DNA of 64,000 nucleotides from CAVPEV01 sp963703555 (GCA_963703555.1 CAVPEV010000039.1:52243-116242), one strand, 5' to 3'. Counted from the first letter of the stretch, positions 43,685 through 56,514 are shown. Notes: generated from the letters alone by a model not told the origin. Program-made: numbers and translations.

Positions 43685-44424
43685 CAGAACGCATCCTCCC
43701 CGCGCACCAGGATGCGCCCGGAGTCCTCGCAGAACAGGAGCTCCTCCGCCGGCATCGCCTTGACTCGGGAGATCTCGCTCGGCGGCAACGGCAGCCCGCT
43801 GCCTTCGGACACGCCGTGCCGTAGCGCAGCCACGGCCACCCCGCCGAGTCGCCGGCGCAGCCGCTCGTACAGTGCCAGCAGCCCCGGATCCAGCGGTGCG
43901 GCCAGGGCGTCCCGCCGGGCTCGCACGTCGGCCGCCTCCGCGTCGAGGACGGCCCGGGCCGCATCGAGGGCTGCCTGCGCCTCGACCCGCTGCCCGACGA
44001 GCACCGCGTGCGCGCTCTCGATCTCCGCGAGCGCCGCCTCGTGGGACTCCAGGCGCTCCATGACCCCCAGCTCCACCTCTTCCAGCGCGGCCTGGCGCCG
44101 GGCCAGCTGGTCCATCTCGCTGGACAGTGCCTGCACGTCCTTCGTGGTCGCCGAGCCGGAGTCCAACCGAGCCTGGTCCCGGGTGGACCGGTTGCGCACC
44201 TGCTCGACGTCGGCCTCCGCCTTGGTCAGTTCACGGCGCAGGTCCGCCGCCGCGGTGCGGGAGGTCACCAGGGCCGCAGCCACGTCGGCCAACCGCGCCT
44301 CGACGCCGGCCAGACCCGTCAGCTCGGGCAGCGAGTCGCGCCGGTGCAGGATCTGGTCCAGACGGGTGTCCAGCTGTTGCAGCTGGAGGAGGAGGCGCTG
44401 GTCCTCGGGTGCTGCGGTGATCAC
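43684..44424 (-). CDS. CdsZ-like coiled-coil protein with degenerate zinc ribbon
   Basis: 246 residues from GTG 44424, with GGAAGGA upstream. A long antiparallel coiled coil (about residues 8-175) is followed by what is normally a C4 zinc ribbon. Here only one of four cysteines remains: GVSEGSGLPLPP stands where family members have C-x2-C, and LFCEDSGRILVR keeps the first Cys but has Ser for the second. The protein family is encoded before RNase H in many actinobacteria. Its start overlaps the Nif3-family stop as GTGA. The fold may persist without zinc. Confidence 0.82.
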   Translation of the reverse strand: MITAAPEDQRLLLQLQQLDTRLDQILHRRDSLPELTGLAGVEARLADVAAALVTSRTAAADLRRELTKAEADVEQVRNRSTRDQARLDSGSATTKDVQALSSEMDQLARRQAALEEVELGVMERLESHEAALAEIESAHAVLVGQRVEAQAALDAARAVLDAEAADVRARRDALAAPLDPGLLALYERLRRRLGGVAVAALRHGVSEGSGLPLPPSEISRVKAMPAEELLFCEDSGRILVRGEDAF

Positions 44425-45629
44425 GGTGCGTCCTTCCAGGCGTCGGTGAGCGGGCTGTCCACCCGGCCGGTCCACGGGTCGGTGAGCCGACGGCTGACGC
44501 GGGTCTCCACCGTAGTGCCGCCCGCCGCCAGGCCGGCCCGCACGGCGCCGGCCGCCGCGTCGAGCCACGGCCACTCGGACGCGAAGTGGGCCACGTCCAC
44601 CAGGTACGGCGTGCGCGCCGACCCGGTCCGGGCGGCGTCGAACGCGGCTCGTTCCTGCTGCTCGGAGGCCGGGTGGTGGCGCAGGTCGGCGGTGAGGTAG
44701 GCGTCCACTCCGGCGGCGCGCACCGCGTCGAACAGCGAGTCACCCGACCCACCGACCACGGCCACGCGCTCCACGCGTCCGGCGGCGTCCCCCGCGTAGC
44801 GCACGCCCTGCGCCGTGGCCGGCAGCGCCTGCGCCACCCGCCGGGCGAAGCCGGCCAGCGTCGTCGGCTCGGTGAGCCGGCCCACCCGCCCGGTCCCGGT
44901 CGCGGACGGCCACCCGGCCAGCTCGAGCACGTCGAAGGCGGGCTCCTCGTAGGGGTGCGCGGCCCGCATCGCCGCCACCACGGCGCCTCGCAGCCGGCGA
45001 GGGGCCACCATCTCCACCCGGGCCTCGGCGACCCGGGCCACCTCGCCGGTCCGCCCCACCGTCGGATGGGCGCCGGCCGCGGGGACGAACGTGCCCTCCC
45101 CGGCGGTCGTCCAGGCACACCGGGAGTACTCGCCGAGCGCGCCGGCGCCCGCCGCTGCCAGCGCGTCGACCAGCCGCTCGGCGTGCTCCACGGGCACGAA
45201 CACCACGTGCTTGTCCAGCGGCTCGGCCGGCAACGGCACCAGCGGCACGGTGTCCACCAGCCCGATCGCGGCGGCGAGCGCGTCCGCCACCCCACCGATC
45301 GCCGCGTCCGCGTTGGTGTGGGCGTTGTACAGCGCCACGCCCGCGCGGACCAGTCGGTGGGCGACCTGCCCCTTGGCCGTGGTCGCCGCCACCGAGTGCA
45401 CGGCCCGCAGCAGCAGCGGGTGGTGCGTCACAAGGAGGTCCGCCCCCCAGTCCACGGCCTCGTCGACGACGGTCGCCACCGGATCGACGGCGAACAGCAC
45501 GCGGCGCACCGGCGCCCGGGGGTCCCCCAGCACCAACCCGACCGAGTCCCAGGACTCCGCCGTCCCGGGCGGGTAGCACCTGTCGAGCACGCGAACGACG
45601 TCGTCGAGGGTGGGCACCGGGCGGCTCAT
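44421..45629 (-). CDS. Nif3-like dinuclear metal-centre protein
   Basis: 402 residues. The metal-binding motifs are in WDSVGLVLGDP, LLVTHHPLLLRAV, YNAHTNADAA and the C-terminal VDVAHFASEWPWL. An inserted PII-like domain (about residues 135-265, including KHVVFVPVEHAERL and AHPYEEPAFDVLEL) is typical of the longer form. Members are called GTP cyclohydrolase I type 2, but the role is not settled. It is first gene of a coupled three-gene operon (Nif3, CdsZ-like, RNase H-phosphatase). Confidence 0.92.
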   Translation of the reverse strand: MSRPVPTLDDVVRVLDRCYPPGTAESWDSVGLVLGDPRAPVRRVLFAVDPVATVVDEAVDWGADLLVTHHPLLLRAVHSVAATTAKGQVAHRLVRAGVALYNAHTNADAAIGGVADALAAAIGLVDTVPLVPLPAEPLDKHVVFVPVEHAERLVDALAAAGAGALGEYSRCAWTTAGEGTFVPAAGAHPTVGRTGEVARVAEARVEMVAPRRLRGAVVAAMRAAHPYEEPAFDVLELAGWPSATGTGRVGRLTEPTTLAGFARRVAQALPATAQGVRYAGDAAGRVERVAVVGGSGDSLFDAVRAAGVDAYLTADLRHHPASEQQERAAFDAARTGSARTPYLVDVAHFASEWPWLDAAAGAVRAGLAAGGTTVETRVSRRLTDPWTGRVDSPLTDAWKDAP

Positions 45630-45787
45630 CCCCCGAACCTACCCAGCCCGGTCGGAGCACGTCGGCGCCGGCACCGCGGCGGCGAGCCGGCTCGGACGTC
45701 CTCGTCGGCGACGGACACCTGCGACGCGCCGGCGCCCGCGATCTGTCCGCCGCGCCGGCGCCCGGCGTAGCACGGAGCCAGTACGGG

Positions 45788-45861
45788 TGGGCCCGGCCGG
45801 TCTCGAACCGGCGACCTCCGCGGTGTAAGCGCGGCGCTCTGACCGACTGAGCTACAGGCCC
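45788..45861 (-). tRNA. tRNA-Val (anticodon TAC)
   Basis: 74 nt cloverleaf: acceptor GGGCCTG / CGGGCCC, D arm AGCTCAGTCGGTCAGAGC, anticodon stem CCGCG-CTTACAC-CGCGG and T arm GCCGG-TTCGAGA-CCGGC, with discriminator A. The 3' CCA is not fully encoded. The anticodon TAC reads GUA and GUG. Confidence 0.95.
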
Positions 45862-45912
45862 GACGAACGGTGGCCCACCCTACCGAGGCGCCGGCGACCC
45901 GAGCGCTGCTCC

Positions 45913-46356
45913 TCAGTGCGCGCGAGCGCGGGTGGCGAGCTTGGTCGCCGACCACTCCGGGGCGATCGCGAACGTCGTCATGGCGTGCAGGCCCGCCGTC
46001 GTAGCGGCCTCCTCCAGCTCGCCGTGATCGACCTGCCCCGGGCGCCCGGCCTTCGGGGTGAGCACCCAGACCGGCCCACCGTCGTCCAGCACGGTCTGCG
46101 CGTCGACGAGGGCGTCGGCCAGGTCGCCGTCCCCGTCCCGCCACCAGATCAGTGCGACGTCGGTGACGTCGTCGTAGTTCTCGTCGACCAGGCCCGTTCC
46201 CGTGACCGCCTGCACGGCGGCACGCAGCTCCTCGTCGACGTCGTCGTCGTAACCGAACTCCTGCACGACCTGTCCCACGCTGAAGCCGAGTCTCGCGACG
46301 GGCGAGCTCGCGTGGTCGGCAGTGGCTGCCACGTCCGGACCTGTTCCCTTCGTCAC
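45913..46356 (-). CDS. DUF3052 protein
   Basis: 147 residues from GTG 46356. An N-terminal segment with ARLGFSVGQVVQEFGYDDDVDEELRAAV and the core DVALIWWRDGDGDLADALVDAQTVLDDGG and VWVLTPKAGRPGQVDHGELEEAA are diagnostic. The family lies next to aceE in many actinobacteria, as here (divergent, 276-base gap). No function is established; the fold resembles small regulatory proteins. Confidence 0.88.
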   Translation of the reverse strand: MTKGTGPDVAATADHASSPVARLGFSVGQVVQEFGYDDDVDEELRAAVQAVTGTGLVDENYDDVTDVALIWWRDGDGDLADALVDAQTVLDDGGPVWVLTPKAGRPGQVDHGELEEAATTAGLHAMTTFAIAPEWSATKLATRARAH

Positions 46357-46632
46357 GACCGGTCCTCGAGACCGGTCAGTCGATGCGTCGAACCGTAGCC
46401 CACCGCACCGGAGGGTGCGCTGGCAAGTGCGGGTGGGTCACGACCCGGCCGGCAGCCGATGTCGGGAACGTCACGTGCGGCGGGTCGGCCCTCGGTGTGA
46501 CGAACGGCCCTGCACGGCCGACAATGGTCCGGTACCGGGACCCGGTCGTGCGCCTCACGGCGACGCCGCCGGCCGGGACCAGGAGAGCGCGGGGGCCGAC
46601 CGGCCCGGCGCGGAGACGAACGAGGAGCACAC

Positions 46633-49371
<2,739 letters not shown>

Positions 49372-49471
49372 GGGACGCCTCCCGAAGGCACCGAGCCGCT
49401 CGCTGCGCGGCGGGCCCGCCGACCCCCAGGAAGCGCGGAGTCTAGCGCCGGGAGGGGCGCGGTGCCGGGGT

Positions 49472-50158
49472 TCAGAGCTCCGGTGCCCGCCGGTCCGCCT
49501 CGTCGATCGCGGACTCGAGCTCGGTGCGCAGCGCCTGGAACCGGTGCTCATCGCGGTAATGGGCGAAGGTGGCCAGGTGTTGACGGGCCTCCAGTGGCCG
49601 GCCGGCATCGAGGGCCGCCAGCACCAGCTGCCGGGCGATCTCCGGGTCGTGGTCGCGAGGTCGCCAGTGGCCCACCCCCAGGTTGAGCGCCTCGGCCGGC
49701 AGGCCCGCCGAGCGCAGCAGCTGGAGCCCGTCGGCCAGGGCCCTGCCCGACGGGTCCCGTTCCGCGGCGGTGGTCAGCCGCCGCAGGGTGCCCTCGTGAT
49801 CGTCCCCCACGGACAACCGGGCAACCTCGACGAGCGGGTACCACGCGCGAGGGTTGCCGGCGAGCTCCTCGCCGAGCGCCCAGACGGCCAGGTCGGCAGC
49901 CCGTTGCCGCTCGCTCGCGTCGACCGGGGCGACGAGGGGATCCGTGCTGTTGGCGGACTCGACCGCCCGGCGACGCACGATCTCGGCGAGCGCGCGGAAC
50001 GCGGCCTCGTTGTTGGGATCGTCCGCCAGCTGGGAGCGCAGGGCGTCCTCCCGCGCGGTGTCGGTGCGCCGGGCCGACTGCGTCGGACGCCGCATCCCCA
50101 CCCGGGATGCGGTCGTCGGGCGCCGCAACAGCTCGCGGAGCCGAGTCAGTAGCGCCAT
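49472..50158 (-). CDS. TPR-like protein of unknown function
   Basis: 228 residues from ATG 50158. A basic N-terminus (LLTRLRELLRRPTTASRVGMRRPTQ) is followed by helical repeats: NNEAAFRALAEIVRRRA, RQRAADLAVWALGEELAGNPRAWYPLVEVARL, GTLRRLTTAAERDPSGRALADGLQLLRSAG, and ARQLVLAALDAGRPLEARQHLATFAHYRD. This looks like tetratricopeptide helices for protein contacts. It converges on aceE and is divergent from the regulator gene at 50273. No motif reveals a role. Confidence 0.7.
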   Translation of the reverse strand: MALLTRLRELLRRPTTASRVGMRRPTQSARRTDTAREDALRSQLADDPNNEAAFRALAEIVRRRAVESANSTDPLVAPVDASERQRAADLAVWALGEELAGNPRAWYPLVEVARLSVGDDHEGTLRRLTTAAERDPSGRALADGLQLLRSAGLPAEALNLGVGHWRPRDHDPEIARQLVLAALDAGRPLEARQHLATFAHYRDEHRFQALRTELESAIDEADRRAPEL

Positions 50159-50272
50159 GCGGCCGACGATATCGTCAACCGTCCCGCTCGGCTCTGGGGC
50201 CGAGCGTCCCAGGGGCCGGAATCGCCGCGGATCTTTGTGGGTTCCCGACAACGCCGCCCTATGCTCTGGCCC

Positions 50273-51493
50273 ATGGTGATCGATCCCGGACCGGCCGCTG
50301 GTCGGCCTGCGGCAGCATCCCGCCGCGGCCCGCACGGCACGCTCGCCGGGCAGGACGACGCGGTCCGGCGCGTCCGCGACGGGGCCGGGTTCCTCTCGGC
50401 TGCTGCCCTGCGCCGCCTCGACGAGGACCTGGACTGGTACCGCGACCTGCCGGCAGACGACCGCTCCTGGGTCGGGCTGATCGCCCAGGCCGGCATCCGG
50501 GCCTTCGTGCAGTGGTTCGCCGACCCGTCGGCACCCCCGCACGGCGTCGGCGAGATCTTCGCCGCGGCCCCCTCCGAGCTCACCCGGTCGATCTCGCTCC
50601 AGCACACCCTGCAGCTCGTGCGGGTCATCGTGTCCGTGGTGGAGACGCACACCGACCGGCTGGCGGCACCCGGCCACGAGCGAGACCTGCGCGAGGCGGT
50701 GCTGCGCTACTCCCGGGAGGTCGCCTTCTCCGCCGCCGAGGTGTACGCCCGGGCCGCGGAGCAGCGCGGCGCATGGGACGCCCGGCTCGAGGCCCTCGTC
50801 GTGGACGCGCTCGTCCGGGGGGACGTGGACGACTCCCTGCGCTCCCGGGCGGCGGCGCTCGGCTGGGGAGGGCACGGGTCGACCCTGGTCATGGTCGGCA
50901 CCACCACCTCCCCGCTCGACGACGTGCGGGCCGGCGACCTGCGCCGGGCCACCCGCCGGGCAGCTGCGGACGCGCTGGTCGGCGTCCAGGGGGACCGGCT
51001 CGTCGTGTTCCTCGGTGGGCACGGGGACCTGCCCGCCGGTGCCGCTGCGCTACTGCCGAGCTTCGGGCCCGGCCCGGTGGTCCTCGGACCGATCGCCGAC
51101 GACCTGGCGTCGGTGTCGGCGTCGGCCCGCGCCGCGCTGGCCGGACTGCAGGCGGTGCCGGCCTGGGCCGAGGCGCCCCGGCCGGTCCAGGCCGAGGACC
51201 TGCTCCCGGAGCGGGTCCTCATCGGCGACGAGCAGGCGCGTCGCACGCTGGTCGACCATGCCTACGTGCCGCTGCGGGCCTCGACGGGCGGGCTGCTGGA
51301 GACGGTGTCCGCCTACCTCGCCGCCGGCCGGTCGCTGGAGGCCGCCGCACGCACGCTGTACGTCCACCCCAACACGGTGCGCTACCGGCTGCACCGGGTC
51401 GCGGACGTCACCGGGTGGGACCCTCTGCAGCCCCGCGAGGCGTACGTGCTGCAGACCGCGCTCGCCGTGGGTCGGCTCGACGCACGCGCCTGA
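50273..51493 (+). CDS. PucR-type regulator of fatty acid synthesis (FasR-like)
   Basis: About 406 residues from ATG 50273; an ATG at 50261 and GTG at 50237 are alternatives. The N-terminal two-thirds contain LNDEDLDWYRDLP-like and VQWFADPSAPPHGVGEIFAAAPSELTRSISLQHTLQLVRVIV segments (effector region). The C-terminus has the PucR helix-turn-helix LLETVSAYLAAGRSLEAAARTLYVHPNTVRYRLHRVADVTG. Its position right before fabD-fabH-acpP-fabF matches Streptomyces FasR, an activator of that operon. A TTGTCG-N5-CGACAA dyad lies in the fabD leader. Confidence 0.85.
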   Translation: MVIDPGPAAGRPAAASRRGPHGTLAGQDDAVRRVRDGAGFLSAAALRRLDEDLDWYRDLPADDRSWVGLIAQAGIRAFVQWFADPSAPPHGVGEIFAAAPSELTRSISLQHTLQLVRVIVSVVETHTDRLAAPGHERDLREAVLRYSREVAFSAAEVYARAAEQRGAWDARLEALVVDALVRGDVDDSLRSRAAALGWGGHGSTLVMVGTTTSPLDDVRAGDLRRATRRAAADALVGVQGDRLVVFLGGHGDLPAGAAALLPSFGPGPVVLGPIADDLASVSASARAALAGLQAVPAWAEAPRPVQAEDLLPERVLIGDEQARRTLVDHAYVPLRASTGGLLETVSAYLAAGRSLEAAARTLYVHPNTVRYRLHRVADVTGWDPLQPREAYVLQTALAVGRLDARA

Positions 51494-51517
51494 ACCCGCA
51501 CCAGGCCGTGGCTCACC

Positions 51518-51534
51518 TTGTCGGAACGCGACAA
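51518..51534. promoter_or_regulatory. dyad upstream of fabD, candidate regulator site
   Basis: TTGTCG-gaacg-CGACAA, a perfect 6-bp inverted repeat with a 5-base spacer, 68 bases upstream of the fabD GTG. It is the only clear dyad between the regulator gene and the fatty-acid operon. Confidence 0.45.
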
Positions 51535-51602
51535 CGCCGCTTCGGCAGGTTGGTGCCCGCCGTGGTCCCCGGCTCGGCACCGCAGAAGGGCAGAGTGGAC
51601 GG

Positions 51603-52583
51603 GTGCTTGCCATCGTGTGCCCCGGACAGGGGTCTCAGACGTCCGGGATGCTCACAGCGTGGCTGGAGCTCGACGGGGCCGGTGAGCTGATCGACCGGCT
51701 GTCCGCCGCCGCCGGGCTCGACCTGTGTGCCCTGGGCACCACCGCGGACGCCGAGGCCGTCCGGGACACCGCGGTCGCGCAGCCGCTCATCGTCGCCACC
51801 TCGCTGCTGTCCGCTCGTCTGCTGCTGGACGGCACCGACCCCGCGGACGCCGCCGGGGTCACCGCCGGGCACTCCGTCGGCGAGCTGGCCGCGGCCGCCC
51901 TGGCCGGCGTGCTCACCGACGAGCAGGCGGTGCGCCTGGTGGCCGCCCGAGGTGCGGCCATGGCCGCGGCGGCCGCGCTGCGGCCGACCGGCATGAGCGC
52001 CGTGGTGGGTGGTGACTCGACGGACGTCACCGCCGCCATCGAGAACGCCGGGCTGACCGCCGCGAACGTCAACGGGGCCGGACAGGTCGTCGCCGCCGGT
52101 GCGCTGGAGGGACTGGCCCGCCTGGCGGCACAGCCACCGGCTCGCGCGCGGGTCATCCCGCTGCAGGTCGCCGGCGCGTTCCACACCGTGTTCATGCAGC
52201 CGGCCTACGAGCGCTTCGCGTCCATCATCGCCGCGGAGCCCGCGCAGGACCCACGCACCCGGCTGCTCTCCGACGCCGACGGCCGCAGCTACGCCGACCT
52301 GCCCGGTGCGCGGGCTCCCTACGGGTCGGGCGAGGACGTGCTCGGCAGGCTCGCGAGGCAGGTCGTCGCCCCCGTCCGGTGGGACCTGTGCCAGGAGTCC
52401 TTCGTCACGCTGGGCGTCACCGCCCTGCTGGAGCTCGCCCCAGGCGGTGTCCTCACCGGTCTGGCCCGGCGTACCCTGCCCGGGGTGGAGGCGGTGGCTC
52501 TGCGGACCCCGTCGGACCTGGACGCCGCGCGCGACCTCGTCGCCCGCCACATGATGCCGAACAACCCGGAGGACCAGCCGTGA
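51603..52583 (+). CDS. fabD: malonyl-CoA:ACP transacylase
   Basis: 326 residues from GTG 51603. It loads malonate on acyl carrier protein. Seen: the start LAIVCPGQGSQTSGML, oxyanion-hole Gln in PGQGSQ, nucleophile Ser in TAGHSVGELAAAALAG, the malonate-binding Arg in LVAARGAAMA, and catalytic His in VAGAFHTVFM. The C-terminus has ALLELAPGGVLTGL. The stop overlaps the fabH GTG as GTGA. Confidence 0.95.
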   Translation: MLAIVCPGQGSQTSGMLTAWLELDGAGELIDRLSAAAGLDLCALGTTADAEAVRDTAVAQPLIVATSLLSARLLLDGTDPADAAGVTAGHSVGELAAAALAGVLTDEQAVRLVAARGAAMAAAAALRPTGMSAVVGGDSTDVTAAIENAGLTAANVNGAGQVVAAGALEGLARLAAQPPARARVIPLQVAGAFHTVFMQPAYERFASIIAAEPAQDPRTRLLSDADGRSYADLPGARAPYGSGEDVLGRLARQVVAPVRWDLCQESFVTLGVTALLELAPGGVLTGLARRTLPGVEAVALRTPSDLDAARDLVARHMMPNNPEDQP

Positions 52584-53581
52584 CCACCACCCTGCGCCAG
52601 GCGACCGGGCCGGCCCACACCCGGATCCTCGGCCTGGGGGCGGCCCGCGGCGAACGGGTGGTGCCCAACGACGATCTGGTCGGCCCCATCGACTCGTCGG
52701 ACGAGTGGATCCGCCAGCGGACCGGCATCGTCACCCGGCGCCGCGCCGAGCCGGGCACGAGCGTCCTCGACCTCGCCGAGCGCGCGGCCCGCATCGCACT
52801 CGACCAGGCCGGCCTCACCGGGGCGGACCTGGACCTGGTCATCCTGTCCACGGTGACCTTCTTCCAGCAGACGCCGTCGGGCGCCGCCGTGCTCGCCGAC
52901 CGGCTCGGTGCTTCCCCGGCGGCGGCCTACGACATCTCCGCAGCCTGTGCCGGCTACTGCTACGGCATCGGCCAGGCCGATGCCCTGGTGCGTTCCGGTG
53001 CCGCCCGGCATGTCCTGGTCATCGGGGCGGAGAAGCTCAGTGACTTCGTGGACCCGACCGACCGGTCCATCTCCTTCCTGCTCGGCGACGGCGCCGGCGC
53101 CGTCGTGGTCGGACCCTCCGACACGCCGGGGATCGGCCCGACGGTCTGGGGCTCGGACGGCTCGATGGCGCACGCCATCCGTCAGACCCACTCCTGGCTC
53201 GACGTGCGGGATGCCGGCGCCGGCTGGCCCACCCTCCGCCAGGAGGGCCCGACCGTGTTCAAGTGGGCAGTCTGGCAGATGGCGCCGGTCGCCCAACGCG
53301 CCCTGGACGCCGCCGGCGTGACCGCGGCCGACATCGACGTCTTCGTCCCCCACCAGGCGAACATGCGGATCACCGATCAGCTCGTCAAGCAGCTCAAGCT
53401 GCCCGACTCCGTGGTCGTCGCCCGCGACATCGTCGACACCGGCAACACGTCGGCCGCCTCCATCCCGCTGGCCACCGAACGCCTGCTGCGCGAGGGCCTG
53501 GCCCACAGCGGCGACCTGTCGCTGCAGATCGGGTTCGGCGCGGGGCTGGTCTACGCCGCGCAGGTCATCACCCTGCCCTGA
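52580..53581 (+). CDS. fabH: beta-ketoacyl-ACP synthase III
   Basis: 333 residues from GTG 52580. It starts fatty acid chains by condensing acyl-CoA with malonyl-ACP. The Cys-His-Asn triad is in DISAACAGYCYG, VFVPHQANMRI and IVDTGNTSAASIPLA. Substrate-tunnel segments SSDEWIRQRTGI and GDGAGAVVVG are canonical. Coupled to fabD by a GTGA overlap. Branched or straight starter preference cannot be told. Confidence 0.96.
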   Translation: MTTTLRQATGPAHTRILGLGAARGERVVPNDDLVGPIDSSDEWIRQRTGIVTRRRAEPGTSVLDLAERAARIALDQAGLTGADLDLVILSTVTFFQQTPSGAAVLADRLGASPAAAYDISAACAGYCYGIGQADALVRSGAARHVLVIGAEKLSDFVDPTDRSISFLLGDGAGAVVVGPSDTPGIGPTVWGSDGSMAHAIRQTHSWLDVRDAGAGWPTLRQEGPTVFKWAVWQMAPVAQRALDAAGVTAADIDVFVPHQANMRITDQLVKQLKLPDSVVVARDIVDTGNTSAASIPLATERLLREGLAHSGDLSLQIGFGAGLVYAAQVITLP

Positions 53582-53650
53582 CCACCGGACCGCACCACCG
53601 CACGACCGGCACCACCACACGCCCGACCCAACCCGACGGAGGAGCGACCC

Positions 53651-53899
53651 ATGGCATACACCGAGCAGGAGATCCTGACCGGTCTGGCGGAGATCGTCAG
53701 CGAGGAGACGGGGCTGCCGGTCGACACCGTGCTGCCCGAGAAGTCGTTCACCGACGACCTGGACATCGACTCCCTGTCGATGATGACGATCGTCACGCTC
53801 GCCGAGGAGAGGTTCGCCGTGCGAATCCCCGACGACGAGGTGAAGAACCTCGCCACCGTCGGCGACACCGTGACGTTCATCGCCGGTGCCCAGTCCTGA
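53651..53899 (+). CDS. acpP: acyl carrier protein
   Basis: 82 residues. The phosphopantetheine serine is in DDLDIDSLSMMTIV, 41 or so residues in. Helices around ILTGLAEIVSEETGLP and VKNLATVGDTVTFI complete the fold. It carries growing acyl chains for the neighbouring enzymes. The ribosome-binding site GGAGGAG lies before ATG 53651. Its stop lies in the first copy of a short direct repeat. Confidence 0.96.
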   Translation: MAYTEQEILTGLAEIVSEETGLPVDTVLPEKSFTDDLDIDSLSMMTIVTLAEERFAVRIPDDEVKNLATVGDTVTFIAGAQS

Positions 53900-53932
53900 C
53901 TCGTCGCGGCACCGCCCAGTCCTGACTCGTCG
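53888..53932. repeat. 19-bp direct repeat spanning the acpP stop
   Basis: GCCCAGTCCTGACTCGTCG occurs at 53888-53906 and 53914-53932 (period 26). The first copy encodes the last residues (AQS) and the stop of acpP; the second lies in the acpP-fabF spacer. This looks like a small tandem duplication. Confidence 0.8.
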
Positions 53933-53982
53933 TGCGTGCGGAAGCGGTCCCGAACGCACGACCCACACTCTCGGGGAGCACC

Positions 53983-55221
<1,239 letters not shown>

Positions 55222-55273
55222 CGGTCACCAGCGTCCGGGACCGGCCCGCAGGCGCGTCCGGGCCGCGGGCGCG

Positions 55274-55773
55274 TCACCCGACCCGGTGGAGCCAGCGCAC
55301 CGGCGCGCCGGCGCCGGCGTAGCGGAATGGCTCCAGCTCGTCGTCCCACGCCTGACCGAGGGCCAGATCGAGCTCCAGCCGCAACCGCTGGAGGTCGTCG
55401 CCGTGCTCCAGGGCGGCCCGGATCCGGTCCTCGGGAACGACGATGTTGCCGTGCACGTCGGTTGGGCATGGAAGATGCCGAGCTCCGGGGTGTGGCTCCA
55501 GCGCGAGCCGTCGGCACCGTGGCTGGCGTCCTCGGTGACCTCGTAGCGCAGGTGGGCCCAGCCACGCAGTGCGGAGGCCAGCCGTGCACCGGTGCCCTGG
55601 GCACCCTGCCAGGAGTACTCGGCGCGGAACAGGCCGGGCGCAGCCGGCTGCGGCGTCCAGTCGAGCTCGACGCGGGCGCCGAGCACGTCGCCGGCGGCCC
55701 ATTCGACGTGCGGGCACAGCGCTCGGGGCGCTGAGTGCACGAAAAGGACACCGCGGGTGATCGCACCAGCCAT
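55274..55773 (-). pseudogene. DUF3145 protein with one frameshift
   Basis: ATG 55773 starts MAGAITRGVLFVHSAPRALCPHVEWA, the typical DUF3145 N-terminus, through SRWSHTPELGIFHA. At about 55462 one base is missing. The expected C-terminal half (DVHGNIVVPEDRIRAAL, LDLALGQAWDDELEPFRYAG and APVRWLHRVG) follows in the next frame to a stop at 55274. The family often follows fabF in actinobacteria; its function is unknown. Full conservation on both sides suggests a consensus error. Confidence 0.82.
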
Positions 55774-55916
55774 GTCGTCCCTCCTGACGGTTCGAGGTTC
55801 GTCTTCCCCAACGACCTCGTCCCGCGGGAGCGGAGCTGCACGGACGCGCGGCGTGCGCAGTACTCAGGATGCCCGACGGATCGCCCGGGCGCCAGACCTA
55901 CGCCCGGCGAGCCGGT

Positions 55917-56402
55917 TCACAGCTGGGCGCGGATCATCCTCATCGCCTTCTTGCGGACCACGCGGTCGAGCCGGTCCAGGTAGAGGATACCGTCCAGGTG
56001 GTCGCACTCGTGCTGCAGGGCACGGGCCATGATCTCGCTGCCCTCGATCACGATCTCGTTCCCGTCCAGGTCCTCTCCGACCATCCGCGCGTACCAGGCA
56101 CGCCGGGTGGGGAACCACAGCCCAGGGACCGACAGGCAGCCCTCGTCGCCCTCCTGGTAGTCGTCCGACAGCTCGACGATCCGGGGGTTCAGCACATAGC
56201 CGACCTCGTCGTCGATGTTCCAGGAGAAGGCGCGCAGGCCCACACCGATCTGGTTGGCCGCCAGCCCGGCACGACCCTCCACGTCCACCGTCTCGACGAG
56301 ATCGGCGACCAGCGCACGCACCCGGTCATCCACCCTCGTGATCGGCTCACAGGGTGTGCGCAGCACGGGGTCCCCGACCGTGCGGATCTCTCTCATGGTC
56401 AT
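55917..56402 (-). CDS. def: peptide deformylase
   Basis: 161 residues from ATG 56402 (GGAAG eight bases upstream); an ATG six bases later is an alternative. It removes formyl groups from nascent proteins. The three motifs are present: [10 protein letters not shown] (motif 1), EGCLSVPG (motif 2, metal Cys) and [16 protein letters not shown] (motif 3, HExxDH). Complete. It works upstream of methionine aminopeptidase, whose gene at 38 kb is frameshifted in this sequence. Confidence 0.95.
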   Translation of the reverse strand: MTMREIRTVGDPVLRTPCEPITRVDDRVRALVADLVETVDVEGRAGLAANQIGVGLRAFSWNIDDEVGYVLNPRIVELSDDYQEGDEGCLSVPGLWFPTRRAWYARMVGEDLDGNEIVIEGSEIMARALQHECDHLDGILYLDRLDRVVRKKAMRMIRAQL

Positions 56403-56460
56403 GGGTCGATTCTTCCATGACCCGATGCGATACCCGCCACGGGTGGACCACCGGCCCGAT

Positions 56461-56506
56461 CGTGCGGAAGGGGCCCGGGCCGACCGGCCCGGGCCCCTTC
56501 CGCACG
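56461..56506. terminator. strong hairpin terminator between def and bldC
   Basis: A perfect 21-bp stem with a 4-base loop (GACC at 56482-56485). Arms run 56461-56481 and 56486-56506 and are almost all G/C, with AAGG/CCTT near the base. It lies eight bases after the bldC stop (minus strand). There is no T tract. This is probably the bldC terminator. Confidence 0.7.
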
Positions 56507-56514
56507 ACGTCGCC

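Noticed and set aside
45788..45861. tRNA-Val as attachment site for an integrated element
   Set aside because: No integrase gene and no repeated tRNA 3' end were seen nearby; the mobile region is 22 kb away.
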